This document shows positions 32,794-44,310 of a stretch of 64,000 nucleotides of DNA, in pieces. Both the position numbers and the translations under genes were made by a program. Source of the DNA: Opisthorchis felineus (Eukaryota; Platyhelminthes; Trematoda; Opisthorchiida; Opisthorchiidae); NCBI GenBank assembly GCA_004794785.1, contig SJOL01005866.1, positions 246,827 through 310,826 of the forward strand, written 5' to 3'. Every line of letters starts with the position of its first letter. The first letter of the stretch is position 1. The notes beneath the pieces were generated by a model. That model was not told the DNA's origin. It made no database searches and saw only the letters and a program-made list of their open reading frames with translations.

Positions 32794-34783
32794 GTGAGTT
32801 CGTTTTCACGTAAAAGTGCATCGAAGTGGAAACGATATAAGCAGTGTTCGGCTAATTGTTTCACTTTCATCTTCCCTCGCGTGCTAGATTTCTGTGGTGC
32901 TGATAAGGTGTTTTGGTGCCTGTTACCAGCACTTTTTAATTTCCGCATGGTATTTTAAAGGTTTGCAGTTTTTCAGTTACTCTATCCCAATTTTTTCATT
33001 GTTTTCTCACTATGGGAGCCGGTCAGTGTGAGAGGTTCCACAGAGCCGGCTTTTACTGCTATTTTACCTCACGCAGACCCGAATTCAGAAATGAGATAGC
33101 TAGGGGCATCCGTACTTGAGATGCTGGCCGGCGGATAAACCGGCATTGACACCAACACTGTGATTAACATCAGATGGGGCAGCGGAAACCATGGGTCTGG
33201 TTGATCAGTAATAGCAAGCCGGTGGTCGGTAAGGCTCAGTTATACCAGTCACTGTGGTGGTCTGGGACATACAAACGGTATAAATGGGGAACAGAGGACG
33301 GAAAAGGTTCGTCAAAAGAACCAACAAAGTATAGTCAACAAACGCATACTGCGCTGCAAAACATCACAGTCCCAATGTGAGCTAAATCGCTTATTGTTAC
33401 GTGTATAGTGTGCGCGAACTGCTGTGCCTTCAGATACGAAGAGACACGGACCAACAGGGAATCACGTGCAGAGTGAAACGACCTCGGACACGTGCCCAGT
33501 GAAGTGACCTTGGACTCGTGGCCAGGTGAGCGGCGGTCTGAAATCCGCCCTAATCGTTCACGTTCGATTCCAGGCAATACCGACTTCCCCTAGCAAGAGG
33601 CACCCAGCCACAACGGCAACAAACATACAGTTGTGAGCAGACACACGTAGAGCCGGTTGCGACGAGTATGGGACCTAAAGAAGCGGTTACCTGTCTGTCG
33701 AAGTTCGTATTGGATAGAAGAGGGGAACAGGAACAAGAGCGCTGGAAAACACGGGGATATTGGGCTTCTGCTATGTAGCCTGAGACAACTCAAATTCTGG
33801 ACATTTTGACTCCTGTGAGGAATCAACGTTCGCCATGCTATCTTGATTCTTCTATGTTTGCGAACCTCGGCTGTTCATTTTGAGATTAGTTACTATGACA
33901 AAGGGTTAGCCGGCAAATTTACTGGAGACGCACGTCTCCTTCAATATTGTTTAACGAGACTTACTACTACACACTACAGCTGCCAGTACCTAGAATAGGC
34001 GGTGCCCTATTGCTAGCTTGGAACCGGAATTTTCCTCCTAGTGAACACAGCGCACGGTCAAGAAGCGAGTGTCCAATATCCGGTGAGACATTTTCCTATT
34101 GGTATCTTTTGACAGCGACATCAACTGGAGTTTACCATTTTTCTTTATATCCTCTGGTGCTTCACATTTTTTTGCTGATCTTACAAACTGGTGATTTTTC
34201 ATTATTTTCTTCTGTCACTCCAAGCTAGCATTTAACAGGAAAGAGAAAGCATTCGAAGCCGGCAGTTATGAACCAAAATAGTTTGAGTTAATCGGTAACT
34301 GGCGGTTGTCTATGAGCATACGTACTGAATCTAATGAGAAGGACGAGCTTAGTTTACCTGGTATTTTCCAGAGAAGGAAATGGCCTGCGGTTAACATTAG
34401 CGTTTAAATGGTTGTCTTTCCGAATCACGGGCAGTGGTTCCTTTGCTCATGGGTGAGACCGAAGTCACCACGGAATATCATTAGATGGTCTACAGTACAT
34501 GACAAGTAATACCTCACCGCAAACAAATTTCATTGCCACTTTTGCTTTGCACGTGGCATTTCGTCTTGTTTAGGGGTGCACCCTCCATCTGAACCTTAGT
34601 GGCGTTGCCACATCAGTCCCAACGACGGCCGGTGCCATTGAATGCTGATATACTTCCGTGAAGCCAACACGAAATGCAGTAAAATGCATTAAGAACCAAC
34701 GGTATTTTGTTTAGTACAGGATTTAAAACGAATTGGGAACTTGTGTTTTTACTGGACACACTTTTGTCTCTCTAAAAATGCAG
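32794..34783. other. REPS intron, no element recognised
   Basis: A 2-kb intron between two well-phased exons. Frames at 33174-33380 (+), 33335-33577 (-) and 33590-33826 (-) have no recognisable content. No SINE, RTE or CR1 sequence was found. Confidence 0.5.
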
Positions 34784-35144
34784 TCGAATTGGTTGAAAGC
34801 CAGCAGCATAGGTCAACCGCGACTGATTTTCAGCCAGTGGAAACCGGTGACGCGGAGGACGACTACTCAGTGGCGGAGCAAGATGCATTTGGAGAAACAG
34901 CGTTGTTACCCAATCGTGAACCAGGCGACACAAATCTGTTGGAACATTTTAGCTCTCATTCCAGCCACTCCAGTTCTTCGGCCACCTCCCTTTCCGTTAA
35001 CTCATCAGATTCCCAAGTTTCTTCACAGTCCTCCTCAGTCAGCACCTCTTCCTCAAGCGAGGCTGACTCAGATCCTGAAAACCACAAAGATAGTCCTTCA
35101 AGATTGGTCGACAGCAAGTCGAACTTTAGGAAAGTGAAACACAG
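34784..35144 (+). CDS. reps1: REPS-like protein, Ser-rich exon 8
   Basis: A 361-nt exon enters with two bases after TCTCTAAAAATGCAG (phase fits 32793) and leaves in phase 2 (CACAG/GTGCGT). It encodes an acidic start (VETGDAEDDYSVAEQDAFGE) and a long Ser-rich tract (SSHSSHSSSSATSLSVNSSD and more), then DSDPENHKDSPSR. In REPS1 this region, between EH2 and the C-terminal coiled coil, is likewise unstructured and Ser/Pro-rich. No domain is seen. The tract is of low complexity, so identity rests on phase and position. Confidence 0.68.
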
Positions 35145-36104
35145 GTGCGTTAGTTTTGTGATTTTGTTTGATTCCGCCGCTTTATGACGTTTTGCTTTAC
35201 CCTCATCACCCACGACTCACTCATTGGTTCTACATTCCTAACCAATATATATGTCCCGTTGATATTTGTTAGTATCATCGCTCACCGTTGCCTCAGACAA
35301 CCGGATGTATTATTCTCTTCTTTGTCATCATTCGGTTTTCTACATTAAACACCGTCCCCGGTATAACAAACTTCCACACGATGTTCCTAATCGACGGCCA
35401 GTGATATCTTTTTTAAGCGAGTATAATTGCGCAGCCACTGATCAGACTGTATCAGTGAAGAGCCGATCGTCTTGGGAATGCGGTTATTGAAAGCCTCTAG
35501 CCTGTCATGTTGTGTGAATATGTGCTGTGATTGGGTCACATGCGTAGATATGACTGTCAGGTTCCCTGCTATTTTTTCCTAGCGCAAAGAGCAATAGTGA
35601 TGCTTCCTGACTCAGTCTGTACACGAAGAAATAGCCTTCCACTTTATTTCTCGCCATACTTTGTCCGATACATGCGCTCAGCTACTCGCCGTGGTTGTAC
35701 ATAAAACACTGAAAAATTCCTTATTTTGCTCATCTTGTTTAGAATCGTCCCATAAATCTCACATGATTTTCTGAAATTAGCATTAAACTAATATGAAGGT
35801 CGCCTAACACGTACACTGATTTTCCTGCGGAGGGAACACCGCGCACAAGTGAACGTCCATCTAGAAAAGCGGTTTGCAAATGGGAACACATTAAGGTTTA
35901 TCTTCGCTAAAAATCCTCCGCAGACATGACCATTGCAATTGATTTATGAACATCAGGTCAAGCATTATCCTCAGGTGGGCAAAGACTTATATCGATTACG
36001 CCAAGGACTGACCATTTTCACACAGCAATTGTCGCTGTGTGAAAACGTTGTCATTGTTCGACTTAATTATACCGTGTTACCTCATCAACTTTAAAAACCG
36101 CGCG
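35145..36104. other. Intron stretch, no gene seen
   Basis: Inferred REPS intron; a 74-codon + frame at 35266-35490 has no recognisable content. A short inverted repeat (TTTTCACACAGC / GCTGTGTGAAAA, about 36013-36044) lies near its right end. Nothing else was identified. Confidence 0.4.
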
Positions 36105-36868
36105 CTTGCTGTACAGTGGTGATAGCTGCCACAGTTTATTTCGCCGATGATTTGGGAAGGCAGAGGTAGATAGGTACGCATTGCAGACGATAGCTGATGT
36201 AATTGATGCGTCAATACGGCGGTGTCAGTGGACTATATATTGGGGTGACCGGAAGGAGAAGCCATGCATTGAAGGCAACAGCTTGGATGCAAGCGTGCTA
36301 TTGGGCCATGTCTGACAATATCTCTAACCAATGATGTGTCGCTTTTCGGGATTCCCATTCAGGGAGGTGGTAATGCTCAGTGCAGCTGAGTTTACTGCTA
36401 ATGGCTTTCATACTTCGTTGCCAAATCATTGCTTGACCCTTGCCCCCCAGCTCGTTTCCACCTTCACGTGGTTTGCGAAAAGGATTCTGCGAGAAAGTCT
36501 GTCAACTAGCATGCGGAGCACGTGAGCGAACTTGCGCAACCAATGAAATATGATCAGTTCGTTTACCATAGGTGAGTTGTTCTTCCGAGGACCATTCGAC
36601 GTACTTCAGCGTTACTGATCCGGTGTTTCCACCAGACCCGAGCAATGCTCCGAAGACACCGATGGTCAAACACGGAAGGCGTTTCAGCGTCCTCAGCACG
36701 CAGCGGCCAGGTTTCTGATCCATATAACAATACGGAGCGCACCCTAGCATTGTAAACTCGACCGTTGACGGATAAGATACAAGTGATGCAGGTTCACACA
36801 AGGTCCTCTGGCCTTCCCAATCCGGACGGAAATATCGTCTTTGGCCAGACCACCGTGGTACGCCAGTG
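36105..36868 (-). mobile_element. RTE-type LINE (type B), 3' end fragment
   Basis: The DNA is clearly related to 7420-8200: the 3' untranslated stretch, then in - sense RIGKARGPCVNLHHL, VEFTMLGCAPYCYMDQKP and FGALLGSGGNTGSV in shifted frames. The parent protein motifs (VRSVLLYGSE, FDHRCLRS) can be followed only with frameshifts. It is an inactive copy in the REPS intron, in antisense. Confidence 0.72.
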
Positions 36869-37254
36869 GGTGATACCCAGAACCTCCCTACTCTTGTTCT
36901 TCTGGAGCCAGATGGAGAAAACTTGATACAAATGAGTTAAACACGACGGCTTGCCTATCGTTTTCAGTCGCAGAAAGAATAACTTGCTTATTAGCGTAAT
37001 GAGCAGGACATATCGTACGGCGGTCCTCTGTTCGGTTAGCGTATTCATCGGTACACCTCGAATACTACTGTGCGTTGAGTTGAAGACTGCCTGAACGGAT
37101 ATGCATAATTCACGCTATTTTTATCGCCTTGAAAAATCAAACAGAGAAAGAGTCGAAGTGAGTTTAGAAGTCTACCATGAAGAAGAACGCCTAGAGGATG
37201 GCGGGTAGTTTTGAAGTCATGAAAAGTCGTTGACGCAGTAGTGTCAATTTGTAG

Positions 37255-37464
37255 CAAGACTCAGCTAGAGTCGGAACACCGAAAGGACAGCCATTGTCCC
37301 TCAGTAGATTTGGATGCTTCACCTCTGTTCATTTTGGTAGATAACACAACACATGGAAGCAAAGATAGTGATTTTGATCAAAAATCGATGGATGGGGCAA
37401 TGGAAATTGTTGGAAAAGAGCGTTTCTGGCATACTAGAATGCTTTCGCACAAGTGTTTTTTGTC
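37255..37464 (+). CDS. REPS-like protein, candidate exon 9
   Basis: The frame is open from an acceptor (ATTTGTAG) at 37254 to a stop at 37472-37474. Entry with one base fits the phase-2 end of the exon at 35144. A GT after 37464 would leave in phase 2, which would fit the final exon directly; a GT after 37336 would not. The peptide (TQLESEHRKDSHCPSVDLDA...) is polar and without a domain. The splice signals are mediocre, so this is only a candidate. Confidence 0.3.
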
Positions 37465-38057
37465 GGTATCATAGGTGTTTTGTCTAACATGTAACCACTG
37501 CATCGTCTGTATTGTTCAGTTAACGTATTTCCTTTTTTTTGTATAACGAACGTATTTTGTGATTTGCGCGCCCCAGCAACCCGTTCTCCAATGTAACTAT
37601 CGCTAGGCGTGTTAACGCACGAAAAGGGTTGTTTTTCACTGGTTACGACAATCCATCCAATGCGCAGCATTTTCCTAGCTTTGAAATAATGTGTTGTGTT
37701 ACGGTTACTACTCGCAGCCCTTTTGTAAGATTGGGTAAGAACAAAGGGCATTCGGAACCTATGATTCTTGTCAATGATTGATTCATAACGTTTTGATCGA
37801 AACGACCGAAGGCAGAGGATCGCAGACTTCTCCGACTGACGATGCGGAAAACAGGGAACTTAGTTCATGGCTATGACTAATCGACCTGTGATCTTGAGGG
37901 AAGGAATGTGTACTTCAAACAGCCGAGAGACATGGGTAGAAACCGATAGATAAAGCGTCATAGGTTCCCATTTCTTGGTAGCTGCGTCTCTTAGTCACCG
38001 AAACATAAGTTTTGCCGTTTTATTTCAGGTAACTAACTAAAACCATATTGGCATTAG

Positions 38058-38270
38058 GCCTTGACAACCGGATACATAAACCAACCACATTGATCGACCG
38101 TAGATCTTTCAACAATATGTGGTTATTACATTGGTATAATCCGTTTCATTTGGGTCGCGCGTTACTAAAATCCGACGGAAGAAGCTGCCTTGGTGTATCA
38201 AATCAACCGGAACGTTGTTCACTCTTTGCATCCCAAAGCTCTTCCTCTAATACCCTGAGGTTACCGCCAG
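38058..38270 (+). CDS. REPS-like protein, candidate exon with NPF motif
   Basis: An open block lies between GGCATTAG and a good donor (CCGCCAG/GTGATC), with a CTAACT-like branch site upstream. The peptide includes LHWYNPFHLGR, where NPF is the motif that EH domains bind, then a Ser run and LRLPP. It enters with two bases and leaves in phase 1, so it would need a further exon before the last one. A weak candidate for that lies at about 38952-39003. Alternatively it is intron. Confidence 0.32.
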
Positions 38271-39387
38271 GTGATCTCTAAATCAGGTGTTAACTTATGA
38301 AGCCTATCGTATCCACATCCACTTGGGAGTTTCGTCTGGTCACTTGACGTGTGAGAAGGAGCTTCACTTTTCCTCTGAAACATGTGGACAAAATTCACAT
38401 TGTATTCAGGACACTCCACGAAAGGTTGCGCTCTTGACAAACCAGAGAATTTTGTGTTACTGAGCAGCTCCTAATTTCAAATGAAGTTTTCCAATTCGGG
38501 TTCCCGCAAACGAGCTGTTTTTTTACTGATTCTAATTTTTTTCTGTGGGACCCTACCTTGGGGTTTCTTTGCGCAAATGAAGTCATTATGTTCACTCCGC
38601 GAGTTTTATTCCCGACTCTGCACTTGTAATGTGCGTCTGTGTTGTGGATGACCCATCAGCCGCTTAAGTGAAGGTATGCGGTTTTCCTGTCTGGTGTTTT
38701 TTCACAACGTTACATAAAATAACAAGATGCGAGAATGTCTACTCCGTAGTGCATCACGTCTGCGTGCCCAAAGTATTCGGTGTTCATCTTTTTTGGGGAA
38801 GTCGTTACTGATGGTCATGTAAACCATTACTAAAAGACCACACACATTTACTCAACCGTCCCCGACAGTCCCAAAACCAGGGCTCATCACTCTACATTCC
38901 AGAGTATTTTGCTCGTTCAACTGTAAATTTTCCAACAATTTTTTTATTTAGGTTCGCTGGACAGAAAGCTACTGCAATGTGGCTCAATTGGTACCCTAGC
39001 GGTGTGTTAAGTGTCTCATCGTGTGATCTGCATGTGATGACCTCTAAGCTCTGGAATTTTCTCACCTGTAAAGTCCAAGCATGAATGTGTGTGTGCAGTT
39101 AGCGCCATTCAAATAGATTACGTTTTCATCTACAGCGCGTACTATCTTTGGTTTCGTTCAACCAATGCATCACTGCTGTATCTGAGGTTGCCGCTTTTCC
39201 AACTCTGGCTACTAAATGTGGCCACCAAAATTTGCGAATGACTTAGTTACACTCATCGGCAGTATCGGTTACAAATCTATATAATTGCCCGAAAGTATCC
39301 ACATCCTGGTTGGAAATCATTAAATATTGATCCGGTGCGATAATCCTGTGCAGTCTTTTGTTCATTACCTTTTCTTCCCCATACTAG
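38271..39387. other. Intron stretch before the last REPS exon
   Basis: About 1.1 kb. A strong acceptor (TTTTTTTATTTAG) precedes 38952 and is followed by a short open block to about 39003; it could be a small exon but the donors are poor. Nothing else is recognised on either strand. Confidence 0.35.
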
Positions 39388-39628
39388 GAGAGTCGATCCG
39401 CTTCAGGTGTTAGCCGCAGTTTCTGGCCACCGCCCTTCGAAGCTAGCTCAGTACTCAGGCGGACATCGTCGGCGTTTGCTTGCCTCGCTCATCCGAGAGG
39501 CAAAAGCTGCAAATCATTCTCTCCTGCGATTAAACAACGAAATACGTGCCGAATGGATCGAACTGAACGATCAGCACGTCAATCTAAGTGCTCAACTTCA
39601 ACATTTAGGTCTTGAACCACCCAGCTAA
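39388..39628 (+). CDS. reps1: REPS-like protein, last coding exon: C-terminal coiled coil
   Basis: The exon follows a pyrimidine-rich acceptor (TTTCTTCCCCATACTAG), enters with one base and ends at TAA (39626-39628). The 80 residues contain VLAAVSGHRPS, then ASLIREAKAANHSLLRLNNE and VNLSAQLQHLG before the stop. REPS1 ends in the same way: a VLAAV segment, then a basic coiled coil with KETN-VLARLN-EL and a final LE-QLEQL. In mammals this C-terminal part binds RalBP1. The match in order, spacing and distance to the stop makes this the confident 3' end of the gene. Confidence 0.82.
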
Positions 39629-39809
39629 TGTGGGCTTTTCTGTACTCACCCGTTTTCTCCCTTTAATCTGTACATTTGCTCTTCAACAACATCATTTCCC
39701 TATCTTTATCTCCACATACTTATGTATTTGATCTTTGGGGCTTTATTACTGTCAGGTCCACAAATCGCATGCACCAGCCATACCACTCGTTCTATAGACG
39801 GTGGGAAAC

Positions 39810-39815
39810 AATAAA
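39810..39815 (+). terminator. Candidate polyadenylation signal of the REPS gene
   Basis: AATAAA lies 182 nt downstream of the REPS stop codon, a usual distance for an animal 3' untranslated region. No other support is available. Confidence 0.4.
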
Positions 39816-40493
39816 TTCCGCATCAGTTGCTTCTCTCATTCATTGCAGGCACACTACAGTTCGAAGAAGTTTATTAGCAGATAGCCCAAGAAGAAACCCA
39901 TTGGTCTTAGCTGAGAACTGGCGGTCCTTCTTGGGAGGGGAGGATACCTTTTAGCAACCACGTTTGTAAATATTAGTATGTGGCCCTCGATTTGTGACAA
40001 GCACCGAAACCAGTTTGATAACACTGCAACCTTAGCTGGTAAGACGTGCAATCCCTACAACTTACGGTGAAATCATATATTACTTCAATGTGAAGGTACG
40101 TATTTTACCGGCCTCCGGGGGTTGTAACAGTCTTTTTGTAATTAAGTGTATCAAAATGATAGCTAAATATGTTTTTACATCTACTCCTGTTTATGGAGTA
40201 CGGCAATGTTTGTCGTTAAAGAGGTTGGACCTGGCTAACGAGTAACATCATCATAGACTCTCCAGGACAGTGATTCATTTTCAGACGGTATCTCTATATC
40301 TGATTTCTCACCATTTTCTGCCACACAAAGCCTAACCAGCCAACTAAGATATCAGGAAGTGATTCTATCTAGAAGTCAGAGAAGCGCTCTTTGGTACCCA
40401 TAACTTTGACGGAATTGGCGAATGATGTGATCTGTCCGGGAAAACAGTACAGCACTACCTTAAAAAGCGGCCATCATGGGACTAGAAGTTTTT

Positions 40494-40513
40494 CCCACCC
40501 CTATGGGGGTGGG
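40494..40513. repeat. G/C hairpin with G-rich right arm
   Basis: CCCACCCC (40494-40501) pairs exactly with GGGGTGGG (40506-40513) around TATG. The right side runs on as GGGTGGGTTGG, so the strand is also G-rich enough for a possible quadruplex. Confidence 0.7.
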
Positions 40514-41508
40514 TGGGTTGGCCCGCTCCGATTGTATTGCATAAGGTCCAACAATATAACGTTCTGTTAGAAAATTTCACGGAAATTGTGACGGCTCGCA
40601 TTAGTGATTTTTTGATACCAACTCTGGGTACCTCACTCGGTAAATTTGGTCATACTCACCGAACGTCCTTCTCACAAAGGTTGGACTCAACGTTTTTCCA
40701 GTTGCATATCAATTTACACCATTGCTTATGAGCAAACTGGAGTGTTCGGTGGTCTGAACGCTGTCTGATCGTCTGGAAACCAATCCCTAAACTAGTCGTC
40801 AATTGAGACTCAGCATTTCCTTTAAATTAACCCGTGGTTACTATCGATATTTGGCAACACTGTCTCTTTGTCTTTCCAGGAACTGCTCTAGTTGTACAGT
40901 TGAAAAAAGACAATTGAAACAAATGATACTACTTGTATTCCGCTTTCAAGCGTTTGGTCATCGGTGCTTTCGTAGCGTAGCAAGTAACAAGTAGTGTAAG
41001 CACGACTATTTTGTGGCGAATCAGAATCACCAAATCTGAGAGTAAAGTCAATCGGCCAGAGTCGGTCGGGATGTGTAGTGCAAATGCTCAAACACCGCAT
41101 ACTATAAAAAGCCTCGTTTCCCATTTCAGCTCCTTGCCGACGAAAAGCTTGTCGGGAACATACCATACCACATCAAAATCAAGATGTCCTTCGTCAAACT
41201 CGCAATTGTGGAATCTTCCTAGCACGTGGCTGTAAACCCTGAAGGATGTCACATCCAGCCAAGTCACGTACCAGACTGTCTAACCCGACCTTTGCTGGTC
41301 TCGTGTTTTGTAGGGTTCACAAAAATTGCTGGTTCAATCCCAGAGATGGCATCTTATTCTGACTTGAATCACAGATCGGTTAATTTTAATCCGCATCCGA
41401 TGTGTAAGCATCTTGTTCTAGGTTAATTTTGGGAACAAACACCTTTGTGAACCAACCCTAATCGCTCCCTGGAATTTTTCCCTCATAACAATTAGGCGTC
41501 AGTTGCTG

Positions 41509-42060
41509 TCATCATCAGAAACAGCAACATGAGTGTTAACAATGATGCTTTATTGCCGTACAACCATAAAGTTTATCTAATTATGTTTCAAGCCTTAGAG
41601 TGAAAAAAAAGAAAGAGTGGGAGAGGGAGTGGATCTGGTGCTGGTCTATGTCAAGCATTCTGAGATGCCTACACCTACAAGCGCTTAATCAGACAATCTG
41701 GAAAGAAACTGGCAGCAACGCCACTGACATTGATCAGCCGCTGGGATATCAGAGAGCCATTATGGTCCCTGATGGTTTCAATGAGGACCAGTCGTGAGAA
41801 TCAAGTGGAACAGCTAGCGGACGTTTTGAGCATTTTTTGCATCTTCCATTTATTCGGGTCCACCAAGCTTCGTGGTCTGCATGAACACCCAGTTTTACCT
41901 GGCATCGGATGGCGAAGCGAAGCACTCCGCCTGGCCGTTCGACTGGATGAGATAGCGCTGAGCGGAAATGAGTTACTCCTGACAAAACTCTGCAAACGCT
42001 GATGATGTGAACTGACTGCCGTTATCGAGCACAATATTCTGTCGCGGTGCAAACCGACTG
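41509..42060 (-). mobile_element. Internally deleted RTE (type A) copy
   Basis: Read on the - strand, the linker (SSRTARRSASLRHPMPGKTG, then SLVDPNKWKMQKMLKTSASC) and the following segment (ETIRDHNGSLIS in another frame) are joined near 41740 directly to the 3' untranslated part (CGGCTGATCAATGTCAGTGG). In the copy at 8455-11005 these two pieces are about 1.5 kb apart (about 9221 and 10766), so the whole RT domain is missing. The 3' end near 41509-41570 carries the usual core and a short GAT tail. Confidence 0.75.
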
Positions 42061-44224
42061 AACACTCGTCGGAGTTCCAGGATTGTAGTGGCAGTTGTGG
42101 GGCTGTTCACTGTAAGAATTTCTGGCTACTTGCTATAGGCGTGGATTACGATCCGAATTAGGACACCTCCAGTAATAGGGAGTCGTATGGAAATCCGGAG
42201 GAGAATAGAAAGTACCCATGTCCACCAAAATGTGACGGAACCGGGGCGAAGTGAACCTAGCGAGAAAGACTTTTACAATGCTTTCGGTACTGTCCTATCG
42301 CGCTTTCAGAAAGTGATGTATGGATAGCTTACCAACTTTCGAGTAAGCCTTACTGTTGAGGCTTAATTAAAGTTATCTGTATCTGCCTGATAGGCTAGTG
42401 ACAGAGAACATAGACCACCGAAATTGGTCCAGTAATGACTACTGTGTTGTCGTGGTGAAGGAATACGCTGCACAAACGGTCCCAGGGATATGCACTTGGG
42501 ATTAGAAACTAGAAGAGTGTATTCAGCAGGGTACCACCAACTATCAAACTACTGTTGAATCGCTCTGCTCCTTAGCGTCCATATAAATAGCTCGTCGTTT
42601 GCACACGGTCCGGAAATAGTGATCTAACTGCAACGGTGGAGAGATGAGACGCGAAATCAAGAACCCGCACTGTACCGGTCGCAATAACGACGGGAAGACC
42701 CGAATTGTTGACGTTACATTAATTAATTTGCTGTTAGTGAAACCTATAATCCATCTTCGGCTATGATTGAAGCAGCATTATCAGTTAAGTGGTTGTAGAA
42801 TAGACCCACATTATCTGGTATTAAATGCTGATCATCTCAGTAAGATGGTGTTAACGGGTGAACCGAATATTTGACTTGTTTGTGGCATCCGTCAGCCTTA
42901 AAGGTAGAATCGGATCCAGAAGGTACTCAGTGTTTCACCTTAGTGCAGCAGCCCATCGGACGGATTGACGTATTTCGGCAATTGTTCCTCTTGACTCATC
43001 CGGACAGATGGCTTAGTAAACAACTGGGAGGTGTTACGTTGTCAACCCGTGACTCATGTTGACAACCACAAAACGAATGCCAAAGTCCCAGTTGTGGACG
43101 GGATAATCTGGTGCTTTTTACCAGCGTTAGCTAAGGTATTCGACACGCGTCAGTCAGTAGGTATTGCTGTAAAAGAAAGCTTTTTCAGGAAAACATTATG
43201 TGGTTCTGTGTTATCTTATGCAAGCGATCGCGACAGAAGGACAGCTGGAGAATCAAACACTTACAGCCCTTTGGAAGATGCTTCAGCAATCCTGCTGTAT
43301 GGTGGACGGTGGTTTTTGTCCTCTGAGTAGGACATATTCTGTGTGGTATAATTAGTATTATTTTACTGACCCGACTCGTTTACAGTCCATAGTTAGAGAA
43401 GTACATTTTAGTACTCAAAATCCATGAAACCTTTCACTACGTGTTTTGCGGATGCCAGGATAAACTGGGGGGGATCTGCAAAAAATGGATGTGCTCAAAT
43501 GAAAATCCACGAATAAACAAGAGCGGCAAGATTGCCGCGTTCTGCTCTACTCTACATTTATTTCCGTTTCTAACACATCCTTGGGACATCTACGAGGAAT
43601 ATCCTGATCAAACTACTGAAGTGACAAAGGGCAGACACTGGCATTGCCAGTTATCTTGAGCACGTTGTTGCAAGCCATTCAAGTTGAATCCTCTCCAAAC
43701 TAACATTGGTGCACTTCAATTCCCAATGACTTGGATCACGTCTTGCACAGCCACAAAATCATTCCCTTGTTTTATGCCATACATTGCTAAGGACGTGACG
43801 GCTTCGGGACTGCTTACATAGCCCTGTGAGAAATATCTGTGACTTGCTCGATCCACTACAAACCCACGGGTTGAAAACACTGTAACCAGGCTATGGAACG
43901 CCAACTGGGTTCATACAGTCATCACTCTGCAGCGATCCTAACACAAGTTGTTATTTTATCCTGAGTCGCTTGAAACGAGATTTCGTGGTCTGTTCTGTTA
44001 CCCAGGCAAGAGTGTGGTGACTAAACGTTAGAAATCAACAAGAGGCTTTACGGTTCAGTACACGTTAACCAATTGTGGTTGGCGAGTATCTTTGGATAAG
44101 GGTGAGGTGCACAGCTCCGTTGATGATACCCGGTCGTATTAATTATAACCCGACAACTTTCTTTTTATCCTTATTGGCCACCTTTCCACAGTGGATTTAT
44201 TTTCTCTTGGTATGTCTCATGACC

Positions 44225-44310
44225 TGAAGAGGAACATCATAAACGAGAGATTCAGCTGGGCCTCCCGTTAAAAATCAAATGGGTATGCAAATAAGTGTAT
44301 ACCGCTAAGC
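44225..44310 (+). repeat. Unclassified dispersed repeat, copy 3
   Basis: Carries AACGAGAGATTCAGCTGGG, CCTCCCGTTAAA and GGGTATGCAAATAAGTGTA, in the same order as at 20439-20538 and 30450-30535, with a small deletion relative to copies 1 and 2. Confidence 0.6.
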
